A DNA stretch of 64,000 nucleotides from Phascolomyces articulosus. Lineage: Eukaryota > Mucoromycota > Mucoromycetes > Mucorales > Lichtheimiaceae. Location of the stretch: positions 248,001 to 312,000 of the forward strand of contig JAIXMP010000007.1 of NCBI GenBank assembly GCA_025677815.1, read 5' to 3'. Every line of letters begins with the position of its first letter. Positions within the stretch are counted from its first letter, which is position 1. The notes under the pieces were generated by a model. That model searched no databases. It was not told the origin of the DNA and worked only from the letters and a program-made list of their open reading frames with translations. Made by a program: the position numbers and the translations under genes. Shown one piece after another: positions 16,287-27,584 of this stretch.

Positions 16287-16951
16287 ATGGTACAACGATC
16301 CAATTATTATATCCGGGAAGCCACTACTGAAGACCTTAAGCATACTGATACCGTTGTCCAGGTTGTGAACGAAGCATATCATTCTGGTGGTATGTAAATA
16401 ATAATAATAATTCTTTTTACTTCTCCCTGCTTTTGTTGATAAAAAAAAAACGAAATCTCTTCATTTGAACATTTAACATGATTTATATGAATGATCGACT
16501 CTCTCTCTTTTTTTTTTTTTTATTAGGTGGTTGGACAACAGTGAAGCATATTGTTGATGGGTTACGGACAAATAATGAAGAAATTGAAGGGCTAGTTCTG
16601 AAAAATGGCACATCGCATGTTTTACTTTATGCATTTGATGGAGATACCGTAGTTGGTACTGTCTTGATTAAACAAGTCGATGAGAAAGGGGAAGCTGACT
16701 TTTCATTGTTATCTGTTGCGCCAGCATATCAATCAAAAGGTGTAGGAGGTCAATTGATTCGACAAATGTTTGATCGTATGAAAAACATGGGTGCCACTGC
16801 TGCCGTTTTAGAGGTACTTGATAATCGTACAGAATTGATTGCTTGGTATAAAAAATTGGGTTTCACTGAAGAAAAAACAGTTGATTTCAATTGGCGTGAT
16901 GCTGTCAAGGTACCTAATGTACGTTCTCTTATCATGAAGAAAGTTATCTAG
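16287..16951 (+). CDS. GNAT-family N-acetyltransferase
   Basis: Two exons (16287-16389 and 16527-16951) encode 175 residues, a normal size for a single GNAT domain that transfers acetyl from acetyl-CoA to an amine. The protein starts MVQRSNYYIREATTEDL, a typical first strand and helix. The central strand ADFSLLSVAPAYQSKGVGG carries the acetyl-CoA pyrophosphate loop (Q-x-x-G-x-G, about residue 102). The C-terminal part AWYKKLGFTEEKTVDF is the usual last strand-helix region. No signal or membrane segment is seen. The substrate cannot be told from sequence, and the neighbours (ADE5,7 and a membrane protein) do not help. Confidence 0.85.
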
Positions 16952-17676
16952 TAAATAAACTATCCAATGAACGAAGCATTTGTTTGTTTTTTATGAATGA
17001 ATTTCTTTTAAAGTATTTGATTTGATCAACTTTTAGAATGAAGAAAAGTTACAATTTTTTTCATTTTATGATGAACCATCAAAGGAAAGATTTATCATCA
17101 ATAAGAGAAGTTCATGCTTGTTGGCTTTGCTCCTCCATACATTAACCTATTAAAGAATACCCAAGAAGATGTATTATTATAATAAATGGTTCATATGTCC
17201 CAGGAAATGAATTAATTCTGGGAATTTCAGCATTCATTGATGAAAAATGCTATAGTTCTGCGTCACCTTGACTTACTAAAAAAAGAGGTATTGAAAGATA
17301 TCATTCTTCTTAGTGTTTCCTACAACAACGTTTCTTCGTGCTTCAAAGCATCTTCCATATGTACTATGAGAAATTAATTTACTAATCCTATTACTATCAT
17401 ATGTCAATTTTGAAAAACAACCAAGTAATACAAGACAAAAAATCAAGAACACAGTTGTAATGACAACAAATAGGAATCCAAACTTGGCAAGGCAACAATA
17501 AGAGGATCACGTTTTTGTACAGCTCGGATTTTTCAAACGATTGAGTGCTACGAATGGTTTGTGTATGTTCCTGAGCTTAGTGTAACATCAATGCTCCAAA
17601 AAGCACTTTTGAATTTGTACAGCTTTTTTTTTCATAACCCTTTTTTTTTTACCTTCTTTGGCGTGTTTCTTACAAA
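16952..17676. other. Intergenic region, no gene recognised
   Basis: 725 bases between tandem plus-strand genes. AT-rich, with poly-T tracts just before the TMEM33-type start. No supported ORF or RNA gene. Confidence 0.5.
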
Positions 17677-18904
17677 ATGACGGATCATCCGCCATTGTCT
17701 GAGAGAGTCATAACATTAGTCAAGGTAATGAAATTAAAACACATGGTTATAAATAAAATGTACTCATTCAGCTTTTTTTTTAAATAACAAAAATAGCATC
17801 CACAATTTTATTGGTGGTGTGGTCATGTTTGTCTCGTATTTAATGCCATTCTTTACTTTACATCAGTACTTTCACTTCATCCTTATACAGGTTATTATAA
17901 ACGTGCTCATGCTGGATCGTTAATATCTTATGGTATTGTCATTTGGAAATCTGTTGGTGTAAGTAAAAAAAATCAATTTTGGTTTTTTTTCTTTCTCTTA
18001 CTCTATATAAGATATTTAAAAAAGTATTTAATTAGATTCCAAGGCGATTCGATATGGAATTTATTGGTAATGAAAATGTTCAGTATTTTGCGATTGCATT
18101 TTATTGGTACTCTTACCAACCCATTACTGGTAAGAAAGATAGATGGATGTTCATATGTATATCACTGAGTTGATGAAGAAGGTTCTTGATTTCGAGTATA
18201 TATGAATATATGTTTATATGGATAAGGAAATGAGCTGACCATGTAGATCTTATATTTACAGTAACGTTGGTTCCTTTTTTTATATTCTCGCTTTTTCACA
18301 TGTTTGCATATATTCCAAGTGCAATTATCCCAGCGATATACCCAAAAGACGGTGATTCTACAGTTGTACAAACTTGCCGATCTATAAAGCAGTATACGGA
18401 TGAACATCATGAAATGGCCATGCAGCTGGCTGCGTATGTTGAAGTAGTTGGTGTATTGGGTCAGTTACTACTTGGTGTGATTAGGTAAAATTTGAGGCTC
18501 TATGGGATTGGGAAGGTGGATGGATATTGGTAGAAACTGACGTATGTATTGCTTCAAAATATGGTAGTTTCCAAACGTCCATTTTAGCCTTGATTGTATT
18601 TGTTCATTTCTTAAGACTTCGATATTACTTATCGCCGTATACCCGTGAAGCATTGCATGAAACTACCGTAAAATTGGATCAATGGATATTGCCATTAGCA
18701 CAAGATTCACGTCGATGGGCACAGATCAGTTGTAAACTTTATGTCAACATTAAAGCTATTGTGGTCCGTTACGGGAGTGCAACAACACCTAATAACAGCC
18801 ACCGTAATAGTCGTGTAACAAGTAGTAGCAGTAGGAGCAACAGCAATAGTGATAGTCATGGTGGATCTTCCCCCAGATCATCGGAATCCACTCTTCGTCG
18901 ATAG
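17677..18904 (+). CDS. TMEM33/Pom33 (Tts1/Per33) family membrane protein
   Basis: Members are four-helix ER membrane proteins that shape tubular ER and help distribute nuclear pores. Five exons: 17677-17724, 17797-17958, 18036-18129, 18262-18484 and 18568-18904 (287 residues). Hydrophobic segments appear around FNAILYFTSVLSL, VPFFIFSLFHMFAYIP, YVEVVGVLGQLLLGVI and SILALIVFVHFLRLRYY. The last, ending LRLRYY, matches the conserved end of the TMEM33 core. The last intron (18485-18567) was chosen because only this acceptor restores the frame and gives GVISFQTSI; a CTGAC branch-point-like sequence precedes it. A Ser/Asn-rich low-complexity tail follows. The family assignment is from pattern and topology, not a search. 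Confidence 0.75.
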
Positions 18905-19079
18905 TTTTTTTTTCTTTTTCTTGTTATTATTTTATTATTTTCATTGATGATTAATTTTTTGATTTATTTTTTATTCTATTCAAAGTTTTCGTTGTATATA
19001 AAGCATATATAAAAGTGGTACAAAAAAAGAGAAACTCAGAGCTTTTACTTTTTTTATTTTTATTTTTATTTTTTTTGAT

Positions 19080-20047
19080 ATGACAGATACATTTGAAACA
19101 AGAAAGCAGCAAGTAGTTTCTTCACTTGTAGAAACACTTGATTCAGAACGTCGAGATAAATCACCCAAAGGTTTTATTGATGCACCAATTCTCGATCTCA
19201 TTCACATTATAAATAGACATCAGTATTATTATACAACAAGTTCTTGTTCTGGTCGTGTGGCTGTTTATTGTGAAGGCTACCAAGACGATAAATCAACAAC
19301 AAAGGGTGGCATTTGGCTTTATGTTACTCATGATCCTGTTGTGATTCCAGAGCGAGCTGATAATGACTGGATCGTCAACTTGTTATTTGGATCGGATCGA
19401 CACGTAGTATTTAACAACACTTTATCACCACAGGATATTATGAACAAACAAATGGTTTATTTCAAATTCGAGCCGCTGGTATGTAATAACTTTAGTATCT
19501 TGCGAAGGGGAAAGGGGCTGGTTAATTGGATGGATAATAATAAATGAACCACATAAGACTGAAAGTACTATTCTAGATTTTGCATGTTGAGGCAGCATCA
19601 CAAGAAGCTTGCATGAAATTAAATGGATTGGCATTCCAAGCAGGATATCAAAACAGTGGCATGACTCCCTCACGAACGCGAGAAATGCTTGCTATTCGAA
19701 GCACACACAAGATCGATACGCCTATTGGTTATGTTGATTCAGAGGGTGATATCCAATGCTTAGTTGATCCAACCTATTTATTTTTACTGCTACACATGTC
19801 AAACGAGAAATTTACTCAAAATACCGAACGTATGAAAGCATTTGAAGTAATGATGCTCAAGGAGGTAGAAGGAAATGAAGCAAAGATGGCTGTAGAAACA
19901 AAAGAAGAACGAAGAGAACGGAAACGAAGAGAGGGATTGGCAAAAGCTGCGGCTGCGGCTGCGGCTGCTAGTAATAGTAATAATATTACTACTTCAAATG
20001 AAGAAAATACTGTTGATGTGGATTTAACGGATCTCAATTTAGAATAA
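19080..20047 (+). CDS. tyw3: tRNA wybutosine-synthesizing protein 3 (TYW3)
   Basis: TYW3 is an SAM-dependent methyltransferase that methylates N4 of the wyosine intermediate at G37 of tRNA-Phe. Two exons (19080-19478 and 19577-20047) encode 289 residues. Family features are visible: FETRKQQVVSSL at the start, the SSCSGRVAVYCEG active-region motif (about residues 56-68), GGIWLYVTHDPV, then MKFEP-like VYFKFEPL and, in exon 2, HVEAASQEACMKLNGLAFQA and a NSGMTPSRTREMLAIRST-type stretch. The C-terminus adds a charged KEERRERKRRE helix and a run of eight alanines encoded by GCN codons (about 19947-19970), a non-conserved tail. It begins 175 bases after the TMEM33-type gene and converges on ARPC2 with stops 107 bases apart. 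Confidence 0.92.
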
Positions 20048-20154
20048 TAAAAAAAAATGATAGGAAACAAAGTGAAATAGAAGAGAGAATAAGAGAGGGC
20101 ATATTGTATTGTTTTGTTTTATTGGTCATTGTTAAAAAAATGGGAAGAAAATAT

Positions 20155-21481
20155 CTAACTTCTGCGGAAAGTTCTTCCACTATTAGACGCAAAAAGAAAA
20201 AAAAAGATTAGTTCTTCCATGTTACATTATTGATGTATGACTATAAAGGTTAGAAAAAAAGTGTGATTATTTACCTAACAGTCTTCTTTTCAACATTGGC
20301 AACCTCAGGTTTAGCTCTGTTAAGAACCTTCAAGAAATCACGAACACGTGCTCTCATACGGGTATGCATATATGCCTTTGAACACTTGATGTGATAATGA
20401 AGGTAATCACGGAAGATTTGGATGCGAGAAATAGTTTCTTCACGTACATCACCCTTTGTAAAATGTTGTGGGAAAAGTACTAAAATAATGGTTAGACCCC
20501 GCTTCTTTTGTGTTCCTTTTTCTTAGTATATTTTCTTTATACAATACATACCAAAGGTAACATAACTCGTATCGGGAGTATCTTGAACTACACTACGAAG
20601 CTCCATGGGTGGCTCACGAGTAGAATAAAGTACTTGCGGAGCATTTTGCAAAGCAGGACGACGTCGAGCATCTACAAATTCCTGCAAAAACACTTTACCG
20701 AAAATCTTGTCTGTTTCATCCTTGAACTTTGTGCTAAAGATGACTGTGACACGATCAAAGCTAGATTTAACGTAGATGGCTTCTTCAGAACGGTAATGAA
20801 CAGACATAAGTTCTGATGATGGATTTGTTTTTTCTTGGTCTTCATATTGTTCTTGTTCGATAAAGGCACGTTCAAATGGAGCAGCCAATAAATTACGCTT
20901 TACCAATGACACTTTACGGATAAGTGCATCTTTGGCCTCTTTTTATTTGTTTATTTCATTTCCCCCATCCAGACAGATAACAATAAATTTAATTGTCAAT
21001 ATGATATCCCCATTTTATACAAGACAATAATAATCCACTTCATTTACCTTGATCATCTGGGACACTATCCAAATCGATAACAAGAGTCAAGTCATACCCT
21101 TGTTCAGGTTGTGCTGCCAAGTAGCTACCATATTCGCGTTGTAAGATTTCTTTGGCACCATAATTGACCAATTCTGGGAAACAAGACCATTGAAGTGAAA
21201 TGTGAAGCACGCTCTTTGTTTCGGGAGTCGAGATGTAGTATGTGACACCATCAAAGTCGACAATGGTCATGTCCATCGATTCGCGTTTTCCCCTAAACGT
21301 GTGCGTATTATTAATGAGTTGAATAATATATACTTTTAACTTTATATTTTTTCTTCCATAAAACAAAAAAATGGATATCAAGTAGTTTCCTTCCTATTTT
21401 TAATAGGTTATCACATTACCCATTGAGTCGAGCTTCCAAAGTATCCTTCAAAATGACATTATAATAATCCAACAAGATCAT
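20155..21481 (-). CDS. arc35: Arp2/3 complex subunit 2 (p34-Arc)
   Basis: p34 forms the structural core of the Arp2/3 actin-branching complex with p20. Five exons on the minus strand: 21420-21481, 21048-21292, 20552-20938, 20275-20479 and 20155-20179, giving 307 residues (human ARPC2 has 300). Conserved stretches include [66 protein letters not shown] and [20 protein letters not shown] start at 21481, which aligns with the animal N-terminus (MILLE). An upstream in-frame ATG at 21565 would add 28 residues not seen in the family and is judged unlikely. The last exon is only 25 bases. Confidence 0.95.
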
Positions 21482-24400
21482 CTTATTTTGTAAAACCAAG
21501 CAAAAAAGAAAGCCAAGCGAGTGTGAGCTCGCTTTTGAATCAATTTCGGCGACCGAATCTTCCATATTTACCACCGCTAATGATTTTATGCTGCTATAGT
21601 AAAAAATAATTAACACTGACGAAGGATCATTTTGAAAAATTACCATCAGCGCAATATAGTTATGTGTGTGCATACAAAAATGGTCATTGGAATTAAGTGG
21701 ACAAAAAGAATCGAGATCCACAAGTAATACATTAATAAAATACTTGTTACTTTCTATCAATAAAAATACATATACGTTGAAATTATATAGTTTATTAAGG
21801 ACGAAATTAATTGAGCACACGCTGATTGCAGCTTCTTGCTCTCGACAGTTCACAAGGCTCGGTTCTGAAAAAGCCTGCAGGGCAGCAGGGAAAAGGTGTG
21901 AGTATATCGACCGAAAAGAAGGTGGTTACAAATCAAGAAAACAGATATAGGAAGTAGAATTACTAAGTTATAGAAATAGAGTTGAGAGAACAGAGGGTAA
22001 CTGTCCTATGGGTGGTGGGGAAACATTATAGTAGTTAAAGGAAAATGTATTGATAGGTTTTTTTTAATTAAATGGAAAGTATTATATAGATGCTGGTAAT
22101 GTGGAATGTGTAGCAGGCGGCTCGATCCGCTTGAGGAGTGCTCGTCCATATTGGTCTACTGGTGATGGAGTGACGTGCATTTGTGATAATATATAGCAAA
22201 CCTTAGGTCATAGTAAAAAAAAAATACATATACAGTGGACCCCACTTTTTGCCATTTGATATTTCCATAAAAAAAGGTGGGGAAGAAAGCTAGGTATTGC
22301 AAAAAGTGGGAGTATACATTTGGCTCTACATAAAAATAACTCATATCAGTTCTGGTATATTTTTGTAATCCCACATGACATATTTCTCTTTGTAATATAA
22401 TTTGGTAGTAGATTTGATCCCCGGAGAAGTTGACTCGAGATAATATCTATGTCAATTTGCAATTTGCAGTTCCATTATTTCAGTGTTTCATGGTATCCTC
22501 AAAAAATGTTGCAGAATCCGGGAGTGTGCAATTATTGAGACAGCATAAAAGCGGGGGTCCACTATACACACCTATCCACACATAAAATGTGACGACGTTC
22601 CTGAATCAATAACAAAGAATATCAAGAATGCTTACAAATAACACACACACGCACATAAAGAGTCCCTTTTTTTTAAAAAAAAGCAAAAGCAAATAATACA
22701 TTTGTACATATATTTTTTCCGGTACATCTTTTCTTTGTTATTCATCAGTCTATTAAAAAAACATATGTATTAAGCACCGTATATATTATCATGTTGAATA
22801 AGGCATTGTTTTTAATCCTGAAAAACCTCCATCTCCTCGCGTATGTCTTTGCTAGAAATATACATATCCAATAGAAGAGTGTCTTTGGTAGAAATGAATA
22901 AAGTGGTACTTATCATTCATGATATAATAAAACACTCTTTTTTTCATATTCATATTCTTGATATCATGACAACAATACTAAAATGTTATAAAGGAGCCGC
23001 ATTTATTCTTTTGTGAATATTTTACTTGATAATGGAAATATGATTTTGGCGGGGCACTCGATGTAGTTGTTGCTTACTCCCATTAATAAAATGTTTGAAG
23101 AGTAAACATCAATATTTTTGTTTCATATAAAAGAAAATTATACACATGTTTATTAATTTGTTAATGAAGTGGTATATATTTGTACGGGATTGTTGTCAGG
23201 AAGCATTGATATTGTGAATGGTGATTAAACTCTAAAAAAACATGTCGGAAGAAAACTTTTACCACTCTAAAGAGGTATTGCTTACAATATAATGAACATA
23301 TCTTTAATGATCAGCTTGAAAAAAATTATTGCTAACTTTAAAAATGTAATGCAAGTTTTAGTTGCTAACAAATAAATTAATTACCATACAGACATATTCA
23401 TCACTACTACCACTACATTGGGTGTAAATGCCCTCAAAACTGCCGCCAGGATACAGCAGTAGTATCATCAATCCTATTATTCAAAAATTTCGATGAATGA
23501 TTTCTGTAAAGGTGGTAGGATGCTTAGTGTCAGACGTTGCATCCATGGAAAAAATATCGAATTGGTTGACAACGGGTTTTATAATTGCAGGATATCTGAA
23601 TTGCAATTTTACGAAGTTTTGGAGTTTTTGTAATAAGAGACTAATGTGGTTACAGTTGATCATTACTCACAGTTCCAATCCACTCAACATATTTTTTATG
23701 CACGATGAATATGAGGTTTTTAATAAAAATTCGAAAAAAACCTAAAAGCCTGGCAGCTTGGCACAATATCTTATATGTGTTTTTTTTGAGAAGAGAATAT
23801 AGAAGTTCGATTGTGTGATGTAAATAAAAAGTATATTTCAGAATGTGAAATTTGAAGTGTAATAATATATCTATTATAAAAAAGTGAATAAGTACCACTG
23901 ATAAATGTACTTTTATATTGCGGAATATGTATGCATTATATTTGATTGATGTCCTATATTTAATAGATAGTATCTATATACATTTAACGAATCTGCAGTT
24001 AAAAAGAATAGAAGCACTCGAAAGTGAAAGTCAAAAATAAAAAAGATTATAGACAGCGAACTGAGTGAGAGATTGGATCTAAAGCCATGGTGTAATGAAG
24101 AAAAAAAAAATACTTGACTCTGTAGCACATGTTACTCTGTTCCAGGGATTTATGGATTTCGCCGATCTGATCTCAATAGTAAAACAAAAAAGAGAGACCA
24201 CAAAATGAAACAACTACAGGGAGAGCAAACCGTTATTCGCCACAAAATCCTGGTAAGACTGGTGGCGGATTATATAAAGGTATGCTTCCAGCCTGGTGTA
24301 TTATGGATAGCTAAATACCTGATTACGAGAAGGAAATACAAATATTTGCAAAACGATCATGCAACTGTGATTTGTATAAAATAAAAGACTTGACTTTATT

Positions 24401-24608
24401 ATTAGCAAATTGCGCTGTTAAAATTATCACGAGCACAACCGCTGTTTGGATTTCTTGAAAAAAAAAACCAAATTGCACGCGCTTTTTAATAACGTCATAA
24501 TTCAACTTTTCTTTGTATATTTGAACCTTTTTATTTTTTTGGGACCCTTTTTTTTTTCTTTTTCATTTTCATTTTCTCAAAGTCGCATAAACCCTACAAA
24601 AAAATACC
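21482..24608. other. Long non-coding interval (about 3.1 kb) with a MITE
   Basis: The largest gene-free stretch in the window. Apart from the MITE at 22233-22564 I see only scattered short frames without domains. The part next to 21482 should contain the ARPC2 promoter, and the part before 24609 the acyltransferase promoter, including an AAACCCTA telobox-like sequence near 24589. Confidence 0.5.
22233..22564. mobile_element. Probable pogo/Tigger-like MITE (non-autonomous, 332 bp)
   Basis: The ends are inverted: the left end reads CAGTGGACCCCACTTTTTGC, and the right end read on the opposite strand is TAGTGGACCCCCGCTTTTAT, with AGTGGACCCC shared exactly. Both ends abut TA (22231-22232 and 22565-22566), the target duplication expected of Tc1/mariner/pogo elements, and CAGTGGACCC resembles pogo/Tigger termini. 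A 12-base perfect inverted repeat, CCCACTTTTTGC (22241-22252) against GCAAAAAGTGGG (22299-22310), lies just inside the left end. No transposase frame is present, so the element would need a partner in trans. Only one copy is visible here; copy number elsewhere would be decisive. Confidence 0.65.
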
Positions 24609-25801
24609 ATGATTTTAACGACAATGAGCACGTTGCTATTAGCAACGGTGATATTTATGGTGCTCTATCGTCGTCATGGCGGTTATTATTATCGAAGTGC
24701 CGTTTGTGTAATGTGTCTTGCCATTTGCGCTGGCTATGGTGTAATTGCTTCGTTATTATTACCACTTGTAGGTCGAGCTGACTTGATCAACTATTCTGTT
24801 TCTCAATTCTATTACAATCTACTCGGATTCTTGGTCGACATTTCCGTAACTATTGAAGGTGCCGAGAACTTGAAACATCCCTTGAGTGTCCTTGTTTGTA
24901 ACCATCAATCGAGTATGGACATCTTTTTCATGGCCAGTGTATTTCCCAAGGCAACTGCTGTTGTGGCCAAAAAAGCACTTAAGTATTACCCATTTTTGGG
25001 CTGGTACAGTATGTTTATTGACTTCTTTTTGTTGGGGATATGGGGGACTGGGACGAAGAAGAGGGATAGAAGGAAAAAAAATGAGAGGAAGTTGTAGAGT
25101 AAATTTATCCCCTGACAACAAAAAACATCAATATATAATTATTAGTGACATTGAGTAAGGCCATTTTTTTGGACCGTAAGAATCGAAACAATGCCATCAA
25201 AGAAGCTAAACAAGCTGCTGAGGATATTAATAACAAAAATGTAAGTAATTCAATTATTTCTTATGGGATTTGGGGTCATGGTTTTTTTTTTATTTTGGAT
25301 AAAAAGCGATGATCTTCTAATGCTGTTATCATATGATGTGTTTCCTGCTCATTAGATCAGTGTATGGTTGTAAGTATTTCTTTTTCTATCTTTATTAAGT
25401 GGATTATCATTTTTCTTTTTTCCCTTTTTTTTGGGTATCTGCTTGTTATTGAAGCTGGAAAAAAAAAATTAATCTTATTGTTATTTAAATTACACAGATT
25501 CCCAGAAGGAACTCGAGGACATGCTTCAGAATTGGACTTATTGCCATTTAAAAAGGGCGCATTCTACATGGCTGTTCAAGCAGGTGTACCCGTTGTACCT
25601 ATTGTAGTTCAAAATTATTACCATTTATATGATTCAAAAGCCAAACGATTCAAGTCAGGGAATATCCGTATCAAGGTTCTTCCACCTGTCCCTACAAAGG
25701 ATATTGCTGAGGATTCTGAATCGGTTGACAAGTTGGCCACCGGTGTTCGTGAATCTATGCTCAAGACATTAAAGGAACTTGGACAGCAACAACAGAAATA
25801 A
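24609..25801 (+). CDS. 1-acyl-sn-glycerol-3-phosphate acyltransferase (LPAAT, PlsC family)
   Basis: Converts lysophosphatidic acid to phosphatidic acid at the ER in glycerolipid synthesis. Four exons: 24609-25008, 25146-25240, 25356-25369 (a 14-base micro-exon encoding ISVW plus two bases) and 25498-25801, giving 270 residues. Two N-terminal hydrophobic segments precede the catalytic NHQSSMD box (HX4D, about residues 98-104). GWYMTLSKAIFLDRKNR follows across the first splice, then FPEGTR (about 171-176), the glycerol-phosphate binding motif, and later VPVVPIVVQNY. All four LPAAT blocks are present in order. The micro-exon is needed to link DINNKN to LFPEGTR in frame. Confidence 0.92.
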
Positions 25802-26232
25802 TCCTGATATCAAATTAAATTCATTATAAATTTACACATTTATTATTTCTTCTCCTTCTCCTCCTTCTCTTATTTTCAATATCTCTCTTATTTTCTTCTT
25901 CATCCCTTAATTGTATCATATATCTATAATATACATCACATATGTATCGATAGAAAACATTCACCCAGTCAATCAATCATTCTCACACGCTACTCTTGAT
26001 TTCGTCTTCATTTTTTTTTCAAACACTTATACAATTTATACAACAAAGGTATCGTTTTAATTGATGAAACAAAATAGGAAACATTCGATGTGTTATGTTG
26101 TGTGTATATCGGTAAAAGAAAAAAAAATCCATGTGAAAAGGGAGGATCGTGGTTGTATGTCTCTTTTTCCAACTTATCCAAAATGTATAAAATATGTGCG
26201 TGTATAATATATTGGGAATGGTGGTTATTATT
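25802..26232. other. Convergent 3' intergenic region
   Basis: 431 AT-rich bases between the stops of the acyltransferase and the RNASEK-like gene, including a CT-rich tract near 25848-25880. Presumably 3' UTRs and terminators; no gene seen. Confidence 0.5.
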
Positions 26233-26701
26233 TTAGAGTTGGATTTGGTTACGAGAGTTATACTTGTGCACCAGAGACTAATAAAAAAACCAATATATAT
26301 GTTTAAGTGTATGAATAAAAAAAACGCGGTAAACCTTTCTCTCTCATGAAAATATGTAATACTCTTTTTACCTGACAGCCACAGAATGCCAAGAAACAAG
26401 CATAAACAATAGCAGCAGAAAAGCAGGCCGAAGCGGTAGCATGAGGGTCATCTGGATCGGTTACAAATTCCGTCAAGACTTCAACTCGAGCATCAAACGC
26501 CATGCCTAAAAGAGTCTATAAATATTATATATATTTATATAATTGAGAAGAAGAAAAAAAAGTCGTTTCCGCGTTAATACATTGATATATGAAAGAAAAT
26601 TCTAAAAAAGGTTGAAAATATAATATTACAAGGAAAATAATACCGCAGACTGAAAGGATGCTGCAACAGATTGCATTGCCGGGGCTGACCAATGTCTTCA
26701 T
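26233..26701 (-). CDS. rnasek: RNASEK-like protein (V-ATPase Vo subunit f family)
   Basis: A small two-helix membrane protein, 86 residues, from three minus-strand exons: 26630-26701, 26372-26515 and 26233-26277. The first helix is CCSILSVCGIIFLTLLGMAF and the second SAAIVYACFLAFCGCQ, separated by a short acidic loop (TDPDDPHA). This matches fungal ribonuclease-kappa proteins, whose animal orthologue RNASEK is the f subunit of the V-ATPase proton channel. The last exon (SLVHKYNSRNQIQL) is variable in the family and was chosen for frame and acceptor quality. The role in vacuolar or endosomal acidification is inferred from homology; the historical ribonuclease activity is doubtful. Confidence 0.82.
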
Positions 26702-27584
26702 CGTGTCAAATGAGGTGTAGTTGTGTAAGAAAAAAGGTTTGAAGAAAACCCTACTGCTTTTTGTAGCTGGAACAGATGATGCGTTGCCGTTAGCCCCCCA
26801 GCGGAGCTTTCTTTGCGCAAGTGCACTCCTGGCCTGTCGCAGAATTCGAGGTTTTTTATGTAGCACACAAATCAAAACGCCATTGCAAGATTCAAGATTT
26901 TTTTGTTCTGCCGGATAACAAAATCTTTTATGTTCCATATTACTGAATCGCTACGCTATGTGCATAAAATATCAGACCGTCATCAGGAATGATTTGGTGA
27001 TGCTATCAATAGTAAGACTATCCACAGACAGATATATATTTTTTCAGAAAGGTTTTTATGTAATTAAATTTGTTTACTTACCAGTTTTTAAAAAGAAACT
27101 ACTGGATACAGAAGGTTAAGCAATATATTATCTGGGTATATCGCAGGCAGAGAAACAAGATTATTTATTTATATAAAACACAATCTCTATATTGTTATAA
27201 TCCATAAAAATTATTACATTGCCATTGGAGAAGTAGTAACATTTTATTGTTTATAACGAATAACTTTAAATAACAAGTATTTATGGTATTATAAAAGAGG
27301 CAAATGAAAAGAAAATCATGATGTTTTGATACCGAACTCACATCTTGCAGCTTTCCCTCTCGATACAAATCGTTTTGTCATTACATAGTCAATTAGTATA
27401 AACTTTATTGAATATTATTATTAACATATTAATGGGATGCTTTATGTATTGAGTAAACTATTATGTGAATACATATTATACTATACAGTAACATATTTCT
27501 CTTGTATTTCTTTACAAGTTTATAATCTCAAGGTGATGCTCATGTTAATAAGAACCAGTATTATTATTGGTGATACTCTTATTA
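26702..27584. other. Intergenic region, no gene recognised
   Basis: 883 bases between the RNASEK start and the FANCJ stop, both on the minus strand. A short, relatively GC-richer stretch (about 26760-26870) lies upstream of RNASEK and may be promoter. An open frame there (26721-26918) shows no family resemblance. Confidence 0.45.

Noticed and set aside
18485..18567. Alternative splicing of the TMEM33-type gene using the frame FEALWDWEGG
   Set aside because: That frame needs an implausible short intron; the chosen intron keeps the frame and aligns the last helix with the family.
21482..21565. An upstream in-frame ATG (21565) that would lengthen ARPC2 by 28 residues
   Set aside because: The added residues have no counterpart in the family, whose proteins start at MILL, and the extra stretch looks like leader sequence.
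22110..22145. B-box-like GGCTCGATCCGC suggesting a tRNA gene
   Set aside because: No matching A box at the right spacing and no acceptor-stem pairing.
26721..26918. Open frame of 65 codons upstream of RNASEK with several Cys
   Set aside because: No domain, no splice continuity and no codon bias; overlaps the likely promoter of RNASEK.
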